Below are positions 10,950 through 22,443 of a stretch of DNA of 64,000 nt, one piece after another. The stretch's first letter is position 1; every line of letters starts with the position of its first letter. The stretch is from NCBI GenBank assembly GCA_026874595.1, contig CM049306.1, positions 39,616,019-39,680,018 of the forward strand, in the 5' to 3' direction. The notes below the pieces were generated by a model. That model searched no databases and was not told where the DNA came from. It was given only the letters and a program-made list of their open reading frames with translations. The DNA comes from Sipunculus nudus (Eukaryota; Annelida; Sipuncula; Golfingiida; Sipunculidae). The position numbers and the translations under genes were made by a program.

Positions 10950-12190
10950 CCACCTGTACGGTATTTCATAATAACTCAGACTCTGCACAACAGCTGGCTG
11001 TGTGTCCATGTCAGCTTGGTCTTGCCGATTGGAATTGGCCTTCTTGGGGGTTTCCCAGTTTTACGTTTCTTCCTTGAAGGGCAGTCTTTCACCAAATGGT
11101 CTGGACTATTGCAGTTGAAACATCTAAGAGTGTAAATTCTCTTTCCTTGCTTAGTAGTGTCACTGTTTCAGAAGTTACCTTGCTTGTTATCCACTAGTGC
11201 CTACACTCAGACTTCAGCTGGTTGGTTAGATATGAAAGGCTGTTCACTACACTCTACCTCCCTGGTGGTAGCATGTACACGCTGATGGTGACCCTCTCGA
11301 GCAAGTACCCCATCCCTCACTTCTCCAAATGTGACATAATCTTTGCAGTCCACTAACTTAATCATGTCTAGGTTGAGGTTTTTTTATTGAAAAATTTTTT
11401 TTGGTGGAGGTAACCACCCTCATTTTAAATGCTGACTTACCTAATTCTTAACCTTAGTATGTACATCTGCAGAGTTTCCATTTAGGATTGGGACTTCTTG
11501 ACAAGTCGGTAGCACTCGCTTCCTATCTTTTTATTTTGTGTCCTGGTATCACCCAGGCCCGGTGTCTACCACACCTGCGGGTCCTTGGTGTGTAATCAAC
11601 CTCATTGCTGGGTCTTAACACCGAGGAACCCCCCAAAGATGCACTCGAAAGTGAGTGATACATGGCTGTGGGGCACAGCCTTCCCATTGTGCCTGCATAG
11701 CGCTCACCCTGGGTGGGGGTCGACCGACCGCGAAAAACCTCGACATCCTGGCTGAGATTCGAACCAACAACCCCTGGCTTTGAGTCCTGTGCTCTACCCC
11801 TGAGCCACAGAAGTCAGTTGTGTCTAGATAGAGGTTATCATCTCTGAAACTATCAATGTAGTGGTCCGTGAGAAGTTTATCAGAGTTGGGTAGGGCATCT
11901 TTATTAACAAATAAAAATCTGTCATATAGTTTCATAAGGGCGTTGGAGAAATCTCTCAGTGATTCCCTATCCCTTTGCTTTCGACTAAAAAGCGTAGAAG
12001 GGAGTCTTCCACTAGTGTCCTACTCCCTAACCACATCCTCAAGAAGTTTGAATATAGCCTCTGGTGACTCTCTTATTGCTGCCTCTGCAAAACAAACCTC
12101 CTTTTTAGCTGGGACTTCTAACGATGAAATCAGGAAATCACCTGCTGACTTCCCTTGGAGGCCCTGCAATTCCACCAAAATGTTGTGGCA
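10950..12190 (-). pseudogene. LTR-retrotransposon gag pseudogene, interrupted by a SINE
   Basis: From 12190 down to about 11820 the minus strand reads capsid-like text (GDFLISSLEVPAKKEVCFAE, IFKLLEDVVRE, SRKQRDRESLRDFSNAL, FRDDNLYLDTT) with one stop. After the SINE at 11523-11820 it resumes with FGEVRDGVLAREG and a zinc knuckle CFNCNSPDHLVKDC near 11125-11080. Stops and frame changes follow. The knuckle and the 'RQxxxESLxDFxxAL' block mark it as gag; the clade is not clear. It lies just outside the BEL/Pao element, which appears to have landed beside or within its 5' part. Confidence 0.55.
11523..11820 (-). mobile_element. tRNA-derived SINE, copy 1
   Basis: Minus strand. The head has a pol III A box (TGGCTCAGGGGTAGAGC, 11807-11791) and B box (GGTTCGAATCT, 11765-11755) at tRNA spacing. 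The body has a conserved stretch (GTGCATCTTTGGGGGGTTCC, then GACCCAGCAATGAGG, then ACACACCAAGGACCCGCAGG) and ends in an A-rich tail near 11540-11525. The same body is found in the plus-strand copy at 53575-53890. The anticodon arm does not pair well, so this is not a tRNA gene. No clear target duplication was seen. Confidence 0.75.
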
Positions 12191-12457
12191 GCTCGTTTGA
12201 GTTACTTGTGGTTTTTTTTACCTATACGTCTCGACTGGAATATGAATAAATCCTATGTGGAGAAATATTTTGTTTTTATTCCATTTCAATTTCCATTTTA
12301 GAACATTGATCCAAAAAAAGTTAGCTCAGTAATAATGTGTCCAGTGGTACCATGAACATCAATAACAGGAAAAATGTTTCCAGTGTACAAATCCTTCTTG
12401 ATCTCTATTCTTACTCCATACACTGTTCCAGCCACCCCATCACTCTCTTGCCTTACT
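12191..12457. other. No gene recognised between gag pseudogene and BEL/Pao insertion
   Basis: Short non-coding stretch, possibly the leader or LTR of the gag pseudogene's element. It ends with CTATC (12458-12462), the left copy of the BEL/Pao target duplication. Confidence 0.35.
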
Positions 12458-12462
12458 CTATC

Positions 12463-13340
12463 TGTAGTATATGTGGGACGAAATCAACACCGGAGTAGTT
12501 CTACAGTTTATTAGTGATACCTTGCTCCACGCACAACAATATGATCAAGTTATGGTGAGTCTGCAAAGACAAATGCCAAAAATGTGTTATGCTATTCACA
12601 GTATGACACCTGCTACAAATACTACTAAGTCAATGCAGACAAACCATTATACACATAAATACACAGAGTAAGTGAAACCATGAAAATACATACATACACA
12701 AGCAAATACCCTGCAAATGTAACAACTATGAAAACTGGCATAATCACTGAACATCAGAATGTTAAACAACCAGTTGACAGGTGTGTTCGACTCTGAATAA
12801 CTTATAAGATCTAGCAAGAAACAGCCAGACTACACACAACAGTAATCTTCATATCTAACTCTGGGGCAACCAGATTACATAGCATATGATGTTACTGTGA
12901 CAATTAAAGTAATATACCTTTAGTCTGAACGACCCCGGGATAACTACACCAATATGACAGTAAATGACAATATCAGCCAGAAATATATTAAATATGATAA
13001 TCGCAACCATGTCATTTCCAAAGATAATACCATGTTAATCTGTAATGTAAACTACATTATATATTGGGGATTCTTTGAGAATAAACTGAAACTAAATGCA
13101 TTTAAGCAAACTCATAACTGTGCACCATCCCAAGGTCCCACACTACCGGTCACTGCTGTGGCAACACTATACCAACTCAGTTGCATATACCAGGTTCTGC
13201 GGCACTACATCTTTCCTCACTGATGTAAAAAAACGGAAACGGACGTTTCGTGAACTAGGGGGCCACAGATACAAAAAACAAGGCTACCGTAAATACTCCC
13301 TCCAAATAAAAAATTGCTGACAGGTTCTTTGCAGGTAACA
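12463..13340 (-). repeat. BEL/Pao 3' LTR (left in window)
   Basis: Starts TGTAGTATATGTGG and ends GCAGGTAACA on the plus strand, so TGTTACC...TACA in element orientation. It matches 18626-19503 over its whole length with scattered substitutions and two compensating 3-nt indels. The small ORFs inside it are chance. Confidence 0.92.
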
Positions 13341-13353
13341 CTCCCCCCACTTT
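13341..13353 (-). promoter_or_regulatory. Polypurine tract (plus-strand primer site)
   Basis: In element orientation AAAGTGGGGGGAG sits directly against the start of the 3' LTR. This is the expected place and composition for the RNase H-resistant primer of second-strand synthesis. Confidence 0.8.
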
Positions 13354-13434
13354 AAGTGCACCTGTACTCAAACAATATCAGCTCCTTCAACATTTAAACC
13401 AGAACCAACATTACTGTCCTGAAACATCCCAATC

Positions 13435-14526
13435 CTATCCCTCAAATGACCCCTCAAGCAATACCACTTTAGTGATTGGCTGTACAAGCATTCTCGATTT
13501 AGTTAGTACAGTAGCACTTTGGACCAAGTTGTCTCTGCCATGTTTTACCTCTTGTACATGCCCTAGTGGCCAGGAACCCCTGGGCGAGCCCTCATCCTTA
13601 ACCAGAACCAAGTCCTCTACTTTGAGGTTTTGTATCTCTCGCTGCCACTTTACACGATTTTGGAGTTGAGGAAGATACTCCCTAACCCATCTCCTCCAAC
13701 ACTGGTTACTAATATACTGTGCATGGCGCCAACGTTTGCGGTACTGGTCCCTCAACTGAACCTCCCCCCATTGCAAAGGTGAATTACCGTGTAGTAACAG
13801 CAAATGATTTGGGGTAAGTTCTCCGTCATCCTTTGGATCATCGCTCACCTTGGTGATGGGTCTACTATTAATGACAGCCTCAGCTTCACACATCACTGTA
13901 CTCAAAACTTCATCTGTGAGCCTGACATCTCTCCCTAGCAAAGCACACAATACCCTACGGACTGACCTGATCATCCTCTCCCACACGCCCCCTTGGTGGG
14001 AGGCCAGAGGGGGGTTAAACTGCCACTCCACCCCTTGTCTACGAACCGATCTCACGACTTCATCCCTGTCCATTTGTCGTAAAGCTCTGGACAACTCACT
14101 ATGTGCACCCACAAAGTTTGTACCGTTATCTGAATAAACTTTCTCCGGGCATCCTCTGCAGGAAATAAATCTGAAGAACCCCTTAAGGAAGGAGTCAGTC
14201 TCTAGGCTATCTAAGACTTCAATATGTATAGCTCTTGTAGTGAAGCAGGTAAATAAACATCCATAGCGCTTCACTCCACTACGGCCCTGTTTAACAAAAA
14301 ATGGGCCAAAAAGGTCAACACCAGTATACGCAAAACAAGAACGACCTACTTCTGTCCGCTCAGGCGGAAGATCAGCCATCTTCTGCCACAATGCAGGTGC
14401 ATACAGCTTCCTGCACGTGACACAGGAGTGATTGACCTTCTTATTAAGGGCTCTAGCCTTAATAATCCATTATCTCTGCCTGAGACTACTAAGCAACCAT
14501 TCTGTGCCTAAGTGCGCAGCATTGTG
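13435..14526 (-). pseudogene. BEL/Pao integrase
   Basis: The largest open part (13435-14391 plus in-frame sequence upstream to 14470) holds the CxxC of the zinc domain (HSCVTCRKL). The catalytic core shows D in GVDLFGPF, D in YSDNGTNF and E in GVWERMIRSVRR, so the DDE triad is intact. Then follow INSRPIT, LTPNHLLL and a DUF5641-like tail (YRKRWRHAQYISNQCWRRWV, LVLVKDEGSPRGSWPLGHV). It is about 320 aa, close to a full core plus tail. Stops at 14470-14472 and 14527-14529 separate it from the upstream linker. Integrase inserts the DNA copy into the host chromosome. This is the best-preserved domain of the element. Confidence 0.88.
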
Positions 14527-14529
14527 TCA

Positions 14530-14988
14530 TTCTCGCATAATCATCTCTGAAAGTAAATGTTTCGCAGGTAAGATAACTGGGTGTCTGGACTTGTCAAATA
14601 CTTGGGCATGCTTCAACCTCCTACCTACAACTAACATGCCTCTGGCATCAAGGACAGGGTCAAGTTTCCTTAAAGGACTAGATCTTGGAACACCCGCCTC
14701 ATTCCTGAGAGCAACTATCTCAGACTGAAATATCCTACTCTGCACATGCGAGAGTATCTGCACCTCTGCTTGTGCTAACTCTGAGACTGTTATGGGGCTG
14801 GCTAACTTCAACTTATCACAACTACCTCGCAAGTACTGTCTAACTCTGATCAACCAGCATAAAGCCTTCTTGTGTTTGTAGAAACTAGAGTAATGATGTA
14901 AGAGCTTCTCTAAAGGATGTGCATCTGTGTCACATGTAACTGCTCCTACGTGAGAAGAGTCCTTCCTTACCTCCCCATCACTAGCCAA
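14530..14988 (-). pseudogene. BEL/Pao pol linker between RNase H and integrase
   Basis: Open segment with FYKHKKALCWLIRVRQYLRG, SELAQAEVQILSHVQ and LDARGMLVVGRRLKHA. This is the usual BEL/Pao connector that precedes the integrase zinc domain ('D..GllRvGGRL..a' type block). It ends at a TGA (14527-14529) within the region of the zinc-domain histidines. Confidence 0.75.
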
Positions 14989-15024
14989 GACCCTATCAAC
15001 AGGAGCCTCCTCAGGCCAGGTGCA

Positions 15025-15534
15025 CTAATAGTCAGATAGGAATCTGGGCCCGTTAAACCACAAATAGGGCACAGACTTTGCATTACACCCCCTAGAAAGT
15101 ACATCTGCAGGATTATCTGCAGACTTCACATGTCTCCATTGACTAGGCTCACTGTACTGTCTGATAGCAGCTACTCTATTGGCAACGAAAACCTTGAATC
15201 TTCTGGAATCATTATTAATATAGGCAAGCACAATCTTGCTGTCACTCCAGAAAGTAGAATTCGCGAGTTCTATGTCCAACTCTTGCCTGACCACGCGGTC
15301 CATCTTGACTGCAAATACAGCTGCACACAACTCCAGCCGTGGTATTGTTACTTGCTTCAGTGGGGCTAGCCTTGACTTACTCATCAATAATGCTACATGT
15401 ATCCTACCAGTAGGGCAAATTGTTCTGAGGTAACAGCAAGCAGCATACCCTACCTCACTGGCATCACAAAAGACATGCAATTCCGCTACACCCCCTAGAA
15501 CCTCACTGGGGCATATATTTCTATCAAACCGCAA
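15025..15534 (-). pseudogene. BEL/Pao RNase H domain
   Basis: 170-codon open segment with the four acidic positions expected for retrotransposon RNase H: D in HVFCDASEVGYAA, E in PRLELCAAVFA, D in TFWSDSKIVLAYI and D in SADNPADVLSRG. RNase H removes the RNA strand after first-strand synthesis. The segment is bounded by stops that separate it from RT and from the linker. Confidence 0.85.
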
Positions 15535-15570
15535 GTCTTGAAGATATCTAAGTGAACCTAACCAGGAAAC

Positions 15571-16860
15571 CTACCTCTGAACTAGACTGGCTGGGACTTC
15601 AACATCCCAAGACAACTTCAAACGCGTTGCCTGTTGAAATAGCACCTTGCCCTGATGTATGACCACAGAAACAAGACCTAGAGGGTCATATATCCTGGAT
15701 AAAAGGCTCAGCATAAGTCTCTTGGTGACAGTACCCTGTATTTCATCCTGCACTGCAACATAATAAAACACATCAGCTTTAACATCCCATCTAATGCCCA
15801 ACGCTTTGCTCTGTGCGTCTGACGCAGTATCCTTCACCTCCTTAGCTCTATCATCCTCTGGAATACACTGTAACAATCCCTCTCGGTTTGCCACAAACTT
15901 GGTGAGGATAAAACCCCCTTTACTCAGTACTTCTTTAGTACCTACAATAACCTCCACGGCTTCTTTGGATTTAGGAAATGAAACCAAAATATCATTGACA
16001 TACATGCCACGATTGACTGCTTGCTTCACTAGATCACTGCAAGGAAAATCATTTATGGTTTGAATCAACGCAAAAGTACTACTTGCAGCACACCACACAC
16101 CACCAAATAAGTGTGACTTCATACAGAACTCTTAAACCCTTGTATCCACTGACCACAAGAAACACAAGGCATTCCTATCTTGCTCGGGGACTCTAACCTG
16201 GTGATACATGGCCTCAATATCTGCCATGATCGCACATTCGTACTGCCTAAAGCGCAAAAGGACATGAAGTAACTTGTTGTTGATATCTGGGCCCTGTAGG
16301 CACTGGTTATTTAATGAGATCCAATTAAGTTCTGCTGCCCAATCAAAGACTACTCTGACCTTCCCCGGCTTGGAAGGGCTAACGACATGGTGGTGTGGTA
16401 GATACCATACAGTGCCATCTGACACGGACAGTTCAGCATCTGGCACAGACTCTGCATACATACTGACAACAGCTTGTTTATACCTGCAGAATACTTATTT
16501 ACCATCCCTAGTTTCTGTAATCTCTGATTAAGATTCCCCAGTCTCTTAACTGCTACAAAACGATTATCTGGAAAGCTAGGCTTCCCCTACTCCAGGGGAT
16601 GGGCAGGACATAATGTCCCTCCTGGTGGTCAATTTCCCTTTCCCACAGATTTAACACAGCCTTATCCTCAAATGACATGGCTAGAGAATCCCCATCATTC
16701 ACTTCCATATCCCAGAGTCTACTCAAATTCCTCTCTATGTCAACATAATGTGAGAGAACCACATGGCTTGGCTGCCGTTCACTAACTGGCCCTTGAAGTG
16801 ACCACCCTAGTGAGGTAAGGGTAGCATATGGTTGAGGGGGTGTCCATTAGACCGAACATC
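15571..16860 (-). pseudogene. BEL/Pao reverse transcriptase, frame-broken, catalytic box altered
   Basis: The RT is spread over several frames: LSRLWDMEVND (16730 region), KVRVVFDWAAELN and LNNQCLQGPDINN (16380-16290), MADIEAMYHQVRV (16230-16180), CFLWSVD, then KSHLFGGVW (16120) and RGMYVNDILVSF (16010-15985). The canonical YVDD box reads YVND; the AAT at 15994-15996 replaces the first catalytic aspartate. There are frameshifts near 16840-16770, 16580 and 16480, and a stop at 16132-16134. The substitution alone should abolish polymerase activity, in addition to the frame breaks. Confidence 0.85.
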
Positions 16861-16942
16861 CGATGGCATGAGGAGATGTGCATTGTCCATACCTATCAAC
16901 ACCTGGGCTTTGGTCTCACCTGTGGGACAGGACACTGGTAAG

Positions 16943-17757
16943 TCAAGCTAAATACGGGTACTGCTTCAGATTCACATGTCTCTTAGGGTATCTGGCCAGG
17001 ATATGGGGCACCACCATGACATTCTTTAAAGGAAAAACCTCACCTGATGATGCCGTGATGTTCATGGAGACAATCATACTGTCCACATCCTTACTGGTAC
17101 CCAATGTACTCATATGACAACTTACACTAGTACCCTTGAGTTGCAAGTCAGAAGCGACCTTCCGTGTGACAAAGGTGTTAGTGGACCCTGAGTCCAGTAA
17201 CGCCCAAGTATGAACCTTATCATTTACAATGATAGGCACCATGGGTAAATAGATGTGCTTTTGCACTTTACTGTTAATCTCATTAACATTGCTAACAACA
17301 CCACTTACCGGTTGCGAAGGATCATCACCAGTATTACCAGTCTCACTGGTAATCCTGTTATCAAAATGCAAAAACCCTGAATGTTTTCTTCTACATCCTG
17401 AAACATGACACTGTTGAGGTTTTCTGCAGAACTGTGCTCTGTGTCCCCTCAACAAACAATTAAAGCATAATCCCTTATCTGCGACAAACTCAAACATGAC
17501 CCTAGGGTGGATCGCTATAAACTTCTCACAACGGAAAAGTTTATGTGAACCTTGTTTACACAATATACAAAGTGAATTAGGCAATGATTCAGACTCAGTG
17601 GGTAACTGAGACGAAACCATGGCCTGTGCCCCAGAAAAACTCTTAAATTGGCTAGAATGAGAGGGCATACGAGAGGTATCGCCCTTAGACTGATTCCTAG
17701 ACATATCTCCATACACAGGATCATTCATTTCTAGAGCAATTAATTTGACAAAGTCAG
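16943..17757 (-). pseudogene. BEL/Pao nucleocapsid and aspartic protease
   Basis: The segment reads CILCKQGSHKLFRCEKF, GLCFNCLLRGHRAQFC and CHVSGCRRKHSGFLH, the BEL/Pao cysteine-histidine block. It then reads LPMVPIIVNDKVHTWALLDS and the protease active site DSGST (17194-17180), followed by ASDLQL and VVPHIL. The frame ends at a stop at 16943-16945, before the RT. The protease would cut the polyprotein. The join with gag is broken at a T7 run. Confidence 0.85.
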
Positions 17758-18608
17758 AAAAAAACACTAAAACAAGGGTAATCACCAGAGTCTCTTTTAG
17801 TCTCTAAGGCTCTCTTACGCCACCAGGCTCTCACAAACCAAGGACAACGCTGCAAAATGTCCAAAATACCCTTCTGGGTATTAATCTCTGTGAGCATTCC
17901 TAACTGCTCTAGTGCTACCAGAGCAGTTGACACCACATCAGCAAGCTGCTGGACCTCCTTTGCCTTGGAGACACTCTTGCCTGCAGTTAGGTCTCTGATA
18001 ATGCACTGGGCGATTAAATGGGGTTCCCCAAAACGCTCTTTGAGAACCCTCAGGGCCCGTTTGTATCCCTCTTCTCCCCCAATCAATGCATAATTTCTAA
18101 TTGCGGCTTTGGCTGCCCCATCAGTATACTGGAGCAGCCTGGTTAACTTAGTCTGACCGTCTGAAAGTTTACTGTCTACTGCTTCCTTGAAGAGTGACAT
18201 AAAGGCCTGAAACCTAAGCGGGTCTCCATCAGACACTTCAAGTTCTGCTTTAGGTATGCTCAGCAGGTTAATAATATCTGTTTGTGACAAAGTTTTATCC
18301 CCTTCACTCTGTGTTACAGTTGGGCTGACTGGAGGGGTTGACTGGGCCTTAAGCCAAGACCTTGCCCCCTTTACTGCATTAATGTACTCACAATGAATGT
18401 CTCTGAACCATGATTCACTACTAGAAATGTCCCCCTCACTCTCCAGGGCATCATGGTACTCATAGTGGGTCTTCTCAAGCTGGTCGAAGGACACCTTTAA
18501 CTGACCTTAACGAGCTGTCACAGCATCAGTGTCTTCCTCTGTGATGTGCCGCTCTAATGTGTTCAAATGCCTGGAGACAACCCCTTTCTTCTGACAACGG
18601 TCAGCCAT
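17758..18608 (-). pseudogene. BEL/Pao gag
   Basis: Starts at ATG 18608-18606, 17 bases inside the 5' LTR. It reads MADRCQKKGVVSRHLNTLER, then an in-frame TAA at 18507-18509, then VSFDQLEKTHYEYHD, LPKAELEVSDGDPLRFQAF (approximate), KLTRLLQYTDGAAKAAIRNY, LKERFGEPHLIAQ and DLTAGKSVSKAKEVQQLAD. This is the DUF1759-like gag of BEL/Pao. A seven-base homopolymer at 17758-17764 shifts the frame relative to the downstream knuckles; one base fewer would be in phase. Confidence 0.85.
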
Positions 18609-18625
18609 GATGGAAAGTTGCTCAC

Positions 18626-19503
18626 TGTAGTATATGTGGGACGAAATCAACACCGGAGTAGTTCTACAGTTTATTAGTGATGCCTTGCTCCACGAATAAC
18701 AATATGATCAAGTTATGGTGAGCCTGCAAAGACAAATGGCAAAAATGTGTTATGCTGTTCACAGTATGACACCTGCTACAAATACTACTCAGTCAATGCA
18801 GACAAACCATTATACACATAAATACACAAAGTAAGTGACATGAAAATACATACATACACAAGCAAATACCCCACAAAGGTAACAACTATGAAAACTGGCA
18901 CAATCACTGAGCATCAGAATGTTAAACAACCAGTTGTCAGGTGTATTCGACTCTGAATAACTTATAAGATCTAGCAAGAAACAGCCAGACTACACACAAC
19001 AGCAATCTTCATATCTAACTCTTGGGCAACAAGATTACATAGCATATGATGTTACTGTGACAATTAAAGTAATATAACTTTAGTCTGAACGACCCTGGGA
19101 TAACTACACCAATATGACAGTAAATGACAATATCAGCCGGAAATATATTAACAAATATGATAATCGCAACCATGTCATTTCCAAAGGTAATACCATGTTT
19201 ATCTGTAATGTAAACTACATTATATATTGGGGATTCTTTGAGAATAAACTGAAACTAAATGCATTGAAGCAAACTCATAACTGTGCACCATCCCTAGGTC
19301 CCACACTACCGGTAACTGCTGTGGCAACGCTATACCAACTCAGTTGCATATACCAGGTTCTGCGGCACTACATCTTTCCTTACTGATGTAAAAAAACGAA
19401 AACGGACATTCCGTGAACTAGGGGGCCACAGATACAAAAAACATGGCTACCGTAAATACTCCCTCCAAATAAAAAATTGCCAACAGGTTCTCTGGAGGTA
19501 ACA
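18626..19503 (-). repeat. BEL/Pao 5' LTR (right in window)
   Basis: Same 878-bp unit as 12463-13340, followed on the right by CTATC (19504-19508). It would carry the element's promoter. I could not name a primer-binding tRNA: the bases just inside (GTGAGCAACTTTCC in element sense) do not start with the usual TGG. Confidence 0.9.
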
Positions 19504-19508
19504 CTATC

Positions 19509-22435
19509 AATGGCATCATCTCAGCCATAATAGTATACCATAAAGTTCATACATCAGGTACTGCCCACTTTTCCCCCCAACTGCCCTGAAACCCTGGCGC
19601 TTTTATAGTTTTTAACTTTACTTGCATTGCCTGGGGTGGTGAAATATTCAGATCTGATGCAATACAGATTTAGAAGGCTGTAAGGGCTTGATGCAACAAT
19701 GTGAAATATCCAAGATGGTGGCACAATATTATGGTCAATATTATGGACTTTCTTTAAATATTCCAAGCTTGCATATTACAGTTAAAATGAGAAAAAAAAG
19801 TAGAATTATGAATAAACATGTCAGGATATGTTAACACAGTCATCCTGGCTCACTATAGTATTGGCAAGTGTGCATGGTCTAAGGGCACACTGCCTCACCT
19901 TATGCAGTAGTCTATCAGTCCCAGTTGCTTCATTCACACACAAGCCTGTTACAGAAGAAATCCTGTTCTAGGACCATATTTTCAGGATAATACACATCCA
20001 ACATTTATAGCTGGACATACAAAAACATAAAGAAACCACTGACTTTACCGTTTTGTGACACAAGGGCTAAACTTGCCTTCTCTGGTTATTGTACTCTCTA
20101 GTAGAGGAGATTTAATGTTTAAGTGCTGAATTAATTGTTAATATTTTTAACTGCATTCAGTCACCCATGAGATGACAGTGCCTGCTGGTGATCAGTAAAA
20201 GAAATGAGTAAAACCTGACAAAAGTCTGCCAGTAATGTCATCATGAAAAAAAAGACATGCAAAACTGAGCACTCAACGGGTCTTAAGCAGCAGAAAAATG
20301 AAACCTGCCTTGCTTATGGATTATAGCAATTTCTTAAATTATCAATCACACTTGACATTGTCATATTTTCATCAAGATTTTAAATCACAATGTTATTTGT
20401 CCATATTGTGTTCTTTTATGGCCAAAACCCATGTATTATCACAATAATGTACAGTAAGATCCAATTTATAGGGATTCAAGTGCCTGTTGACATATATGGT
20501 AATCTTGAGAATGCCATGCTTTCTTGCAGAGCTCCTGAACCTCTGTGCTAGGTTGTCACCAGGAGATGCATTATGTTAATATGTGTATTTTATGTTTTTA
20601 AACAATAAATTGTTCAGAATATGAAAAAGGTCCGAGTACAGCAAGGATGAGAGTTTGTAAGAAATTTCTAGAAATAAAGCAAGTTATCTGATGTGAAGCC
20701 ATGATTGTTTAAATTTGTGTTTATTGGTGAAAGTTTGGTTACATGGAGTGCATTGTGCTGGTGCATGCAGCAGGATACTTCAGTGTTTAATGAGTGAATA
20801 TACAACATGATCTCCTGTTAAAAATGACACAGACAGTGCATCTGACACTTGGCAAGGACAAACTGAAACCATTAGTAATTAGCTGTGACAACCCGACTCA
20901 GTAGGCAATCGGATAATTGGGCTGGTAAGCCTACTTGAGTCGTGATACTAGTAATATCGAGGAATATATTGCAGTGGTCTTGCGTCAGGTTGCATTCATA
21001 TTGTGGTAAACTACCCATAATCTTAATATTATGCTAAGAATGATGAATTTACACAATAGTATATGTCAGCTCACAACCAAAACTGAAACACTGTATCCAT
21101 GGACATAGGTCATTTCCTGTATCGCCTGCAAGCTGCCTGCATTCTGTAACCCCGCGAACCTTGCTTGTTTTCTTGTGGTCATAAATTCAACAAACATGCC
21201 CAGGAGTTTACCAATATGCTGGGTTAAAATGGAACCTTTCTCGCTCATGTTTGGCATTATTAAAAAGTACACAAAAAATGCTAACGATAGGTCTGGTTTA
21301 TGTTGATGGTGAGTGTATCTGTAGGCCATAAAGCATTGTCGGAAATGATGAAAATATTTGCATCTTCATAAGGCCTAATAATGCGTTCCTCAACCTTATA
21401 TGTAATGACACTCTGGCTCTAGTAACCTGGTCGTAATGCAAAAGGGTTGATATGACGCTAATTAGTAATGGGATGTTCATACTAAATACTATGGTTGACT
21501 TCATATTCACAAGGTTAAATTTTGTGGTTTTCATTGTTTCATGAGGGTTCCCTTTTGCAATCTTACCATACCAGATAATTTCTCACCAGAAATTTTAAAG
21601 ATCTTATGTAATTTTTTATAGCAGTTGTTTAACATACAAGGTCTATTATTATTCACAATATCAATCTTTTACCTTTCAATTTGCTTTTGACGAGGGGACC
21701 TCTTATTCACAAAGGTTTTAATTTTATAATAATTCATCATTTGTTAATATTGCAATTTTGAAACCCTTGCAAAAAAAAGTCAACCACAGTATGCAGACAG
21801 GTTCTGGTGACCACTCCATGTAGACCCCAAATAAAATCACATTGATTTAGCATCATATGATAGCTTTATAAGATACGGCCTTCACATGACTGACAGCACA
21901 AATGACATCATATTGTGAGGATCTTCCATATACACGACTGACTTATAAAGCCAATACTGCCTCACAAATTGGTACCATCCATTGCTCTTATTATTTGAGT
22001 GACCTGTGTAAGTGGTCTGGCCATTAAGTGTTGATTAACATATGATGAGCATGGGGATTCTTGAATAATGTTAAAATATGGCCCTTTTGTCATTAGTTTT
22101 TATTTTACCAATACAACTACAGTGCGTCAGTATCCTTGATGTATTATCCAGTCTTTCAGTTCCTGTTAAATGACAGTTAACAGTTTTGTGTATCAAAAAG
22201 TCACTGAGCCTTTGAAATATTTTAATATCAATATCACATACAATAAGCAGTGATAATATACATTTGAAATGTTTTGTAACAAAATATTCATTCATTTGAT
22301 CTAGCTTTGCTATACAGCAGGTTCAAACATGTGAAATAAATATTGTAGTTTTCTGATTTTTTTCAGCCTGAGCTCTGCCTCTCTTAATTTACACACACGT
22401 TAACATATTAAGGTCAATTTTGTCACACAGAGACA
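19509..22435. other. No gene recognised
   Basis: AT-rich intergenic DNA. Short ORFs (for example 21066-21329) show no domain. 21700-21790 resembles in part text at 28220-28300 and 42000-42240 ('accacagtat', 'cacaaaggtttt'), suggesting scattered remnants of one short repeat. Confidence 0.4.
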
Positions 22436-22443
22436 GATAATGA

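Larger units (their letters stand above)
12463..19503 (-). mobile_element. BEL/Pao LTR retrotransposon, structurally complete, coding frames broken
   Basis: 7041 bp on the minus strand. It is bounded by 878-bp direct repeats with TG...CA ends and a 5-bp target duplication CTATC at 12458-12462 and 19504-19508. The order from right to left is 5' LTR, gag, zinc knuckles, aspartic protease, reverse transcriptase, RNase H, integrase with a C-terminal DUF5641-like segment, polypurine tract and 3' LTR. Protease before RT and the long knuckle block (LCFNCLLRGH) are typical of BEL/Pao. LTRs differ at roughly 4-5% of positions by eye, and the frames carry at least ten stops or frameshifts, so it is an old copy unlikely to move by itself. 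Confidence 0.92.

Noticed and set aside
11750-11815. tRNA gene on the minus strand (A and B boxes present)
   Set aside because: The anticodon arm does not pair and the sequence continues into a SINE body that recurs elsewhere.
12954-13320. Matching ORFs in the two BEL/Pao LTRs (also 19114-19386)
   Set aside because: They are conserved only because the LTRs are copies; plus strand, opposite to the element's genes, and no domain.
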